Positions 5,729-10,402 of a DNA stretch of 10,402 bases are shown in pieces (the first letter of the stretch is position 1; each line of letters opens with the position of its first letter). The stretch lies in assembly GCA_046596415.1 (NCBI GenBank), contig JBKJML010000088.1:1-10402 (forward strand), given 5' to 3'. Made by a program: the position numbers and the translations under genes. The notes below the pieces were generated by a model. It had not been told where the DNA came from. It did no database searches and saw nothing but the letters and a program-made list of their open reading frames with translations. The DNA is from JBKJML01 sp046596415. GTDB lineage: Bacteria; Actinomycetota; Thermoleophilia; Gaiellales; Gaiellaceae.

Positions 5729-7186
5729 GTGGACGAAGGCGTCATGCTCCTGCTCGTCGGTGGCGTCCTCGCCGCGAGCATCCTCGTCGCGCTCGGCGCC
5801 TCCCGCACCGGTGTCCCCTCCCTCGTCGCCTTCCTGGCGCTCGGGATGCTGCTTGGTTCCGAAGGGCCGGGTGGAATCAACTTCGACGACGCCGAGCTCG
5901 CGCGAACGGTCGGCATCGTCGGCCTCGCGGCGATCCTCTACGAGGGCGGCCTCTCGACCTCCTGGCGTCGGCTGCGGCAAGTCGTCGTCCCGTCGGCCCT
6001 GCTCAGCACCGTCGGCGTCGTCGTCACAACCGCGCTGACCGGGATCGCCGCCTACGTCCTGTTCGATCTCTCCTGGCTGGGATCGCTGCTGCTCGGAGCT
6101 GTCGTCGCCTCGACCGATGCGGCCGCCGTCTTCGCAACCCTGCGCACCACCCGCCTGCGGCGCAGCCTAGCCCGAACGCTCGAGGCCGAGACAGGCGGGA
6201 ACGACCCGATGGCGATCGCACTCACGATCGGCCTGATCGAATGGATCGAACGACCGGCGTACGGCTTCACCGACCTGGCCCTGCTCGTCGTGCGTCAGCT
6301 CGGGCTCGGCCTTGTCGTCGGGGTCGTGCTCGGCGTGGTCGCAACCCGGATCTTCTCACGCCTGCCGGCATCGATCGGCGTCTTCGTCCCGGTCGCCTCG
6401 GTCGCCGCAGCGGCACTCGCTTTCGGCGTCGCGGACGTGCTCGGCGGCAGCGGCTTCCTCGCGGTGTACCTCGTCGGGCTCGCCGTCGGCAGCACCCCGT
6501 CGCGGTACCGGCGCCAGCTCGTCGCTTTCCACGAGGGCATCGCCTTCCTCGCTCAGGTCGCGTTGTTCGTCGTGCTGGGGCTGCTCGTCTTCCCCAGTCA
6601 GCTCCTCGACGTCGCGCTCCCCGGGCTCGCGCTCGCGGCCCTCCTCGTCCTGGTAGCCCGTCCGGCCGCCGTCTGGGCCTCGACCGCGCTGAGCGACTTC
6701 GACCATCGCGAGCGCCTGCTGCTCGGGTGGGCGGGCCTGCGCGGCGCGGTGCCGATCGTGCTCGGCACGTTTGTTCTGTCGTCACAGGTCGAGCAGAGCA
6801 CGACGATCTTCAACGCGGTGTTCTTCGTCGTCGTCGTTTCGACACTCGTCCAGGGAACGACGCTCGAATGGGTCGCCGGGCGGCTCGGCCTGCGCGCGCC
6901 ACCGTCGGCGAACGTCGCTGCACCGCTCGCGATCGGCGACGAGTGGAGCACGCTCGAGCTCGTCGACTTCGTCATCTCGCCGGGCCACGCGATCGACGGC
7001 TCCGCGGTGCGCGAGCTCGGATTGCCTCGCGACGCGCTCGTGGCGGTGGTCGTGCGAGGCGAGGACGCGATCCCGCCGCGTGGCAGCACGAAGCTCAGCG
7101 TCGGCGACCGGCTCTTCGTGCTGGCTCCCCACAAGATGCGAGCGGATCTCGAGGATGTCTTCTCCCGCTGGCGGCGACGGGTCTGA
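5729..7186 (+). CDS. CPA1 cation/proton antiporter, NhaP2 (CvrA) type, with TrkA-C domain
   Basis: This 485-residue inner-membrane antiporter exchanges K+ or Na+ for H+ and helps control internal pH and cation levels. Roughly a dozen hydrophobic segments fill residues 5-390. Family motifs include LLGAVVASTDAAAVFATLR (about 121-139), the ion-binding Asn-Asp in EAETGGNDPMAIAL (N158, D159), and GWAGLRGAVPIVLG. A soluble TrkA-C (RCK_C) domain follows from about 400 (GDEWSTLELVDFVISPGHAI to SVGDRLFVLAPHKM), likely a ligand-sensing gate. The TrkA-C tail points to the NhaP2 potassium/proton group. GTG at 5729 fits the length of relatives; AGGAG sits only one base upstream, and ATG at 5744 with GAAGG is a realistic alternative. 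It is divergent from the UbiB gene and ends six bases from the convergent phasin-like gene, with no terminator visible. Confidence 0.9.
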   Translation: MDEGVMLLLVGGVLAASILVALGASRTGVPSLVAFLALGMLLGSEGPGGINFDDAELARTVGIVGLAAILYEGGLSTSWRRLRQVVVPSALLSTVGVVVTTALTGIAAYVLFDLSWLGSLLLGAVVASTDAAAVFATLRTTRLRRSLARTLEAETGGNDPMAIALTIGLIEWIERPAYGFTDLALLVVRQLGLGLVVGVVLGVVATRIFSRLPASIGVFVPVASVAAAALAFGVADVLGGSGFLAVYLVGLAVGSTPSRYRRQLVAFHEGIAFLAQVALFVVLGLLVFPSQLLDVALPGLALAALLVLVARPAAVWASTALSDFDHRERLLLGWAGLRGAVPIVLGTFVLSSQVEQSTTIFNAVFFVVVVSTLVQGTTLEWVAGRLGLRAPPSANVAAPLAIGDEWSTLELVDFVISPGHAIDGSAVRELGLPRDALVAVVVRGEDAIPPRGSTKLSVGDRLFVLAPHKMRADLEDVFSRWRRRV

Positions 7187-7192
7187 ACAGGC

Positions 7193-7534
7193 CTATTTCT
7201 CGAGCAGCTTGAGGCGGTGCTCGAGCTGCGCGACACGCAACTTCAGCTCGTCGAGCTCGTCCTGGGAAGCGAGCCCAGCCTCCCTGGCGAGCCGCTGCGC
7301 AGCGCCGGCGGTGCGCTCGCCGAGCCGACCCGACTCGACCCGGACACGCAGGAACGCCTCGTCGATCAGCTCCGCCGCCTCGTCGCGGCGGATCCCCGCC
7401 CGCTCGGCGAGCTCCTCGGCGAGCTCCTCGACCCGGCCGCCGGTGCGAACGAACGCGCCGACGCCGGCGAGGACGAGCTTCTCCGCGAGCTTCCGCACGG
7501 AGTCCCGCGAGGTGCCGTCAGCGGGCTCGGCCAT
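7193..7534 (-). CDS. Phasin-like coiled-coil protein
   Basis: This 113-residue, highly charged, Ala/Glu/Leu-rich protein is predicted almost entirely alpha-helical. The middle (VRKLAEKLVLAGVGAFVRTG, then VEELAEELAERAGIRRDEAAELIDEAFLRVR) resembles phasin/PhaF-type granule-associated proteins. The last 30 residues (DELDELKLRVAQLEHRLKLLEK) have a clear leucine heptad pattern typical of the C-terminal coiled coil in these families. ATG at 7534-7532 is chosen; it lies 17 bases inside the end of secDF, so the genes are probably translationally coupled, although the ribosome binding site is weak. An upstream ATG at 7597 would add 21 low-complexity residues that mirror the secDF tail and is less likely. 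No PHA synthase is in view, so granule binding is not shown. Confidence 0.7.
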   Translation of the reverse strand: MAEPADGTSRDSVRKLAEKLVLAGVGAFVRTGGRVEELAEELAERAGIRRDEAAELIDEAFLRVRVESGRLGERTAGAAQRLAREAGLASQDELDELKLRVAQLEHRLKLLEK

Positions 7535-10277
7535 GAGGACGCGAGCTGCGCCGCTGTCGGCGGCGCTCCCGCTTCGACGCGGCTCCCGCCGCGACATCGC
7601 CTGCCTGCTCCAGCAGCGCCTGGGGCGGGCCGGGCAGGATCTCGGGGGTCGGCTGATCGGCAGCGAGTTCCTCCGCCGCCTCGAGGACGCCGCCGACGGA
7701 GGTCACGCCGTCGAGGCCGTGCGCGTCCTTCCGGCGGGCGTACTCGGGCTCGCGCTCCTTCCACCAGCAGAGGAGCGGCGCGGCGATGAAGATCGAGGAA
7801 TACGCGCCGGAGGCGATGCCGATCATCAGCGCGAAGGCGAAGTCCTTCAGCGTCTCACCACCGAAGAGGAGCAGCGAAAGGATCGGCAACAGCGTGATGA
7901 ACGTCGTCGCCAGCGAGCGGCGGATCGTCTCCCAGAGCGACACGTTGGTGATCACCCGGAAGGACGCGCGCCGCATCAGCGGGATGTTCTCCCTGATTCG
8001 GTCGAAGATGATGATCGTGTCGTAGATCGAGAAGCCGAGCACGGTCAACACCGCGGCGACCGTCGAGGTCGTCACCTCCCGGCCGAGGAGCGCGTAGATG
8101 CCAACGGTGATGATCACGTCGTGCAGGAGCGCGACGATCACCGGCAGCGCGAACTTGAACTCGAAGCGGATCGCGATGTAGAGCACGATCAAGAGCAGCG
8201 AGAAGATGACGGCGAAGAGCGCCGACTTGGCGATCTGGCTGCCGAAGCTCGCCGACACGTTCTTGATCGAGATCGCCAGGTCTTCGCCCTGACCGAATCT
8301 CTGAGTCAGATCGCGTGAGAGCGCAGTCTGCTCGTCCGGTGCGAGCGACTCGGTGCGGATCTGGAAGCCCCGGTAGGAGTCCCCGGTCGCGGGGCCCGTA
8401 CCCTGGATCTGCGCGTTCCCCTGGCCGATTCGCGCGGCCTGGTCGCGGACGGTCTGGAGGTCGACCAGCTTCGGGGTCTGGAAGCTGACCTGTGTACCGC
8501 CCTTGAAGTCGATGCCGAGGTTCAGGTGCTTGAACGCCACCGAACCAGCCGAGATGAGGACGATCGCGGCTGCGATCGCGAACCAGATGCGCCGCTTGCC
8601 GGCGAAGTCGATCTGGAGCCATTTCGCGCCCTGCTGCCCGGAGGCGCCCATGAAGCGCGGGTTGTCGAACCAGGCGAACCCGGCGAGCAGGCCGAGGATC
8701 GCGCGCGTCGCCGCGATCGCGGTGAGCAGCGAGATCGCGGTGCCGATCAGGAGCATCAGCGCGAATCCCTTGACGCCTGCGGTGGCGACCGCGAACAGGA
8801 CGAGCGCCGTGATCGCCGTGACCACGTTCGCGTCGATGATCGTGTGGAAGCCCTTGCCGTAGCCGGCCGCGATCGCTGCGCGCACGGATTTGCCCGCGCG
8901 GGACTCCTCCTTGATCCGTTCGAAGACGACGACGTTTGCGTCGGCCGCGACACCGAGCGTCAGCACGAGCCCTGCGAAGCCCGGCAGGGTCAGCGTGACA
9001 CCGAAGAGCAAGATCGCGGCGTACAGGAACGCGGAGTAGATGGCGAGGCCGATCACGGCCACGAGGCCGAGGAAGCGGTAGAAGAGGAGCAGGAACAGGG
9101 CGACGACGATCAGGCCGGCGAGCGCGGCCTTCTTCGCCTCCTGGAGCGAGTCCTTGCCGAGGCTCGCGGAGATGTCGGTGCGCTGGAGGGTCTTGAACTC
9201 GACCGGCAGGGCGCCGGTCTGGAGCACGAGCGCGAGATCCTTCGCCTCCTTGATGCTGCCGATGCCGGTGATCTGTGCCCCGTTGGAGCCGCCGATCCCG
9301 TTCGGGTAGTCCTTGAAGTCGATCGACGGGAACGACTTGATCTCGCGGTCGAGCACGATCGCGAAGTGCTGGACGTAGTCGCGGTACTCACCCTGGCCGC
9401 CGGCGAAGTTGAACTTCACCTGGCCGCGCTGCGCCTCGCGTGCCGTGATCGTCGCGAACTGCTTCGCACCCTTGTTCGTGAATTGCATCAGCACGATCGG
9501 CTCGTTCGACTGCGTGTCGAAGTCGGCGCGCGTGCCGGAGAGCTTCAGGTCCTCGCCCGTCATCTCGGGGATGCCCTTCTCGGGCGTGAACTTGAAGAGA
9601 TAGAAGAAGTTCTTGCCCGGCGGCGGGACACCGACGCCCGGACAGACGACCTCGCCGATGCCGCAGGCGACGACGACGGCGTCGGGCGGGACACCGAAGA
9701 GCCTGAAGCCGGCGGGAACCTTCCCGTCATGCTTGCCGAGCGCTCCGGCCCGTTTGGCGACCGGCCCGGCAACAAGCTTCTTCTTCTTGTCGAACAGGTA
9801 CCAGGAAGTCGGCTTCCCTTCGATCTTCGACTGCTGGCCTGCGAGCAGCGAGAAGAGCGAGTCGCTCGGGTTCGCGAAGCCCTGCGCGTCGATCGAGGGG
9901 CCGGTCAGGTCGGCCTCGAGGTCGAAGAGCTCGAGCTTCGCGGTCTTGCCGATGATCTTCGCGGCGTCGCCGGGGTTCTTGATCCCTGGCAGGTCGATCA
10001 CGATCTGGTTGTCGCCCTGGGTGCGGAGCTCCGGCTCAGCGACGCCGAGGCGATCGACGCGGTCGCGCATGATCGCGAGCGAGCGATCGAGGTCTTCCTT
10101 CGTGAGGGCGCGTCCGGCGGGCGGAACGGCCTGGAGCGTGACCTCGAGCCCGCCCTGGAGGTCGAGGCCGAGCGTCGGCGTCCGTTCGAACGGCGAGCCC
10201 GGGATCGCGAGCAGACCGATGCCGACGAGCGCGGCAGCGATCAGGGAGACGAGGATGAGGTGCGGTCGGCGGGTCAC
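7518..10277 (-). CDS. secDF: Protein translocase SecDF fusion
   Basis: This 919-residue protein joins SecD and SecF in one frame. The SecD half begins with a membrane helix (HLILVSLIAAALVGIGLLAI) and TLGLDLQGGLEV (about 35-46), has a large exported P1 domain to about 380, and then five membrane helices with the conserved GVAADANVVVFERIKEE (D446). The SecF half begins near 545 (WLQIDFAGKRRIWF), has LGIDFKGG around D590, and carries SIYDTIIIFDRIREN with D753 and D759. SecDF pulls exported proteins across the membrane using the proton motive force after SecA/SecYEG. M543 lies at the junction but has no ribosome binding site, so a separate SecF is unlikely. The last 75 residues form an Ala-rich, finally basic tail (KRERRRQRR). 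Start is GTG at 10277-10275, 18 bases after the yajC stop. Confidence 0.95.
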   Translation of the reverse strand: MTRRPHLILVSLIAAALVGIGLLAIPGSPFERTPTLGLDLQGGLEVTLQAVPPAGRALTKEDLDRSLAIMRDRVDRLGVAEPELRTQGDNQIVIDLPGIKNPGDAAKIIGKTAKLELFDLEADLTGPSIDAQGFANPSDSLFSLLAGQQSKIEGKPTSWYLFDKKKKLVAGPVAKRAGALGKHDGKVPAGFRLFGVPPDAVVVACGIGEVVCPGVGVPPPGKNFFYLFKFTPEKGIPEMTGEDLKLSGTRADFDTQSNEPIVLMQFTNKGAKQFATITAREAQRGQVKFNFAGGQGEYRDYVQHFAIVLDREIKSFPSIDFKDYPNGIGGSNGAQITGIGSIKEAKDLALVLQTGALPVEFKTLQRTDISASLGKDSLQEAKKAALAGLIVVALFLLLFYRFLGLVAVIGLAIYSAFLYAAILLFGVTLTLPGFAGLVLTLGVAADANVVVFERIKEESRAGKSVRAAIAAGYGKGFHTIIDANVVTAITALVLFAVATAGVKGFALMLLIGTAISLLTAIAATRAILGLLAGFAWFDNPRFMGASGQQGAKWLQIDFAGKRRIWFAIAAAIVLISAGSVAFKHLNLGIDFKGGTQVSFQTPKLVDLQTVRDQAARIGQGNAQIQGTGPATGDSYRGFQIRTESLAPDEQTALSRDLTQRFGQGEDLAISIKNVSASFGSQIAKSALFAVIFSLLLIVLYIAIRFEFKFALPVIVALLHDVIITVGIYALLGREVTTSTVAAVLTVLGFSIYDTIIIFDRIRENIPLMRRASFRVITNVSLWETIRRSLATTFITLLPILSLLLFGGETLKDFAFALMIGIASGAYSSIFIAAPLLCWWKEREPEYARRKDAHGLDGVTSVGGVLEAAEELAADQPTPEILPGPPQALLEQAGDVAAGAASKRERRRQRRSSRPHGRAR

Positions 10278-10295
10278 GGAAGCGGGAAGGACAGG

Positions 10296-10402
10296 TTAGC
10301 GGGGGTTCGACTCGACGGGCTCGGCGTCGTCGGGATCTACGAGCGCGTCCGGCTCCGCCTCATCGGGCTCGGCATCCGCCTCCTCGGGAGGCACGATCGC
10401 GG
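10296..10402 (-). CDS. yajC: Probable YajC, preprotein translocase subunit, C-terminal fragment
   Basis: A minus-strand open frame runs from the right edge to TAA at 10298-10296 and encodes at least 35 residues, ending AIVPPEEADAEPDEAEPD, then ALVDPDDAEPVESNPR. The tail is Pro/Glu/Asp-rich, low in complexity and without hydrophobic residues, as often seen after the conserved part of YajC in GC-rich bacteria. The main evidence is position: yajC normally sits directly before secD, and this gene ends 18 bases before secDF on the same strand. YajC is a single-pass membrane protein that associates with SecDF. The diagnostic membrane helix lies outside the window, so the name is probable only. Confidence 0.6.
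   Translation of the reverse strand, partial: AIVPPEEADAEPDEAEPDALVDPDDAEPVESNPR

Noticed and set aside
5674..5916. N-terminal extension of UbiB to a GTG at 5916
   Set aside because: The added residues are Ser/Pro/Thr-rich and antisense to the antiporter's first membrane helices; UbiB family length fits the GTG at 5673.
7187..7192. Terminator between the antiporter and the phasin-like gene
   Set aside because: Only six bases separate the convergent stops, and no hairpin with a T-run was found around them.
6771..8318. Plus-strand open frame of 515 codons
   Set aside because: It overlaps the antiporter 3' end in another frame and is antisense to the phasin-like gene and secDF. Ser/Arg-rich low complexity indicates a shadow frame.
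8649..8651. Separate secF start at the internal ATG (M543)
   Set aside because: No ribosome binding site lies upstream and the frame is continuous with SecD, so a fusion is the simpler reading.
1..10402. Mobile element, CRISPR array, toxin-antitoxin or phage-defence system
   Set aside because: No transposase, integrase, direct-repeat array, nuclease or toxin motif was seen; all genes are chromosomal house-keeping or regulatory families.

Overview
The window is GC-rich, densely packed bacterial chromosome. Every gene has the codon bias expected of a high-GC actinobacterium. The gene set is house-keeping rather than a mobile island: mraZ/rsmH (start of the division and cell-wall cluster), yajC/secDF, an NhaP2-type antiporter, a UbiB kinase and a phasin-like protein. 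A deep-branching actinobacterium, for example of the Thermoleophilia, would fit the fused SecDF and the general style, but that placement is inference from recall and was not tested. No tRNA, rRNA, CRISPR array, transposase or phage gene was seen.

Layout, left to right. Positions 1-465 (minus) hold the 5' end of rsmH, starting inside mraZ, and then mraZ. Positions 466-698 are the largest gap (233 bp) and carry the mraZ promoter with a textbook array of MraZ boxes, a short palindrome on its -35, a perfect 11-bp hairpin, and an ~82-bp nested inverted repeat that runs into the stop codon of the next gene. Positions 699-1511 (minus) encode a PfkB-family kinase. Divergent from it, 1559-2589 (plus) is a two-gene operon of a small ECF-type sigma factor and an Ogt-type DNA alkyltransferase joined by an ATGA overlap. 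It meets tail to tail, sharing one CTAG, a minus-strand pair: a class I methyltransferase (2586-3245) and an OmpR-like regulator with a degenerate receiver (3262-3939). Next come a UbiB/ABC1 kinase (4009-5673, minus) and, divergent from it, a CPA1 cation/proton antiporter with a TrkA-C tail (5729-7186, plus). Positions 7193-10402 (minus) hold the protein-export operon: the C-terminus of a probable yajC, a single-gene secD-secF fusion of 919 residues, and a phasin-like coiled-coil protein starting inside secDF.

The genes fall into separate modules. mraZ/rsmH feeds division and wall synthesis under visible autoregulation. YajC-SecDF drives late protein export using the proton motive force. The antiporter handles cation/pH balance and UbiB is probably tied to membrane isoprenoid-quinone lipids. 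The sigma-Ogt pair looks like a compact alkylation-response unit, but that is inferred from gene coupling only. The most distinctive signals are the MraZ operator overlapping the promoter, the nested repeats downstream of the kinase, the sigma-Ogt coupling, and the response regulator that has lost all its canonical phosphorylation residues. None of these amounts to a demonstrably new system.
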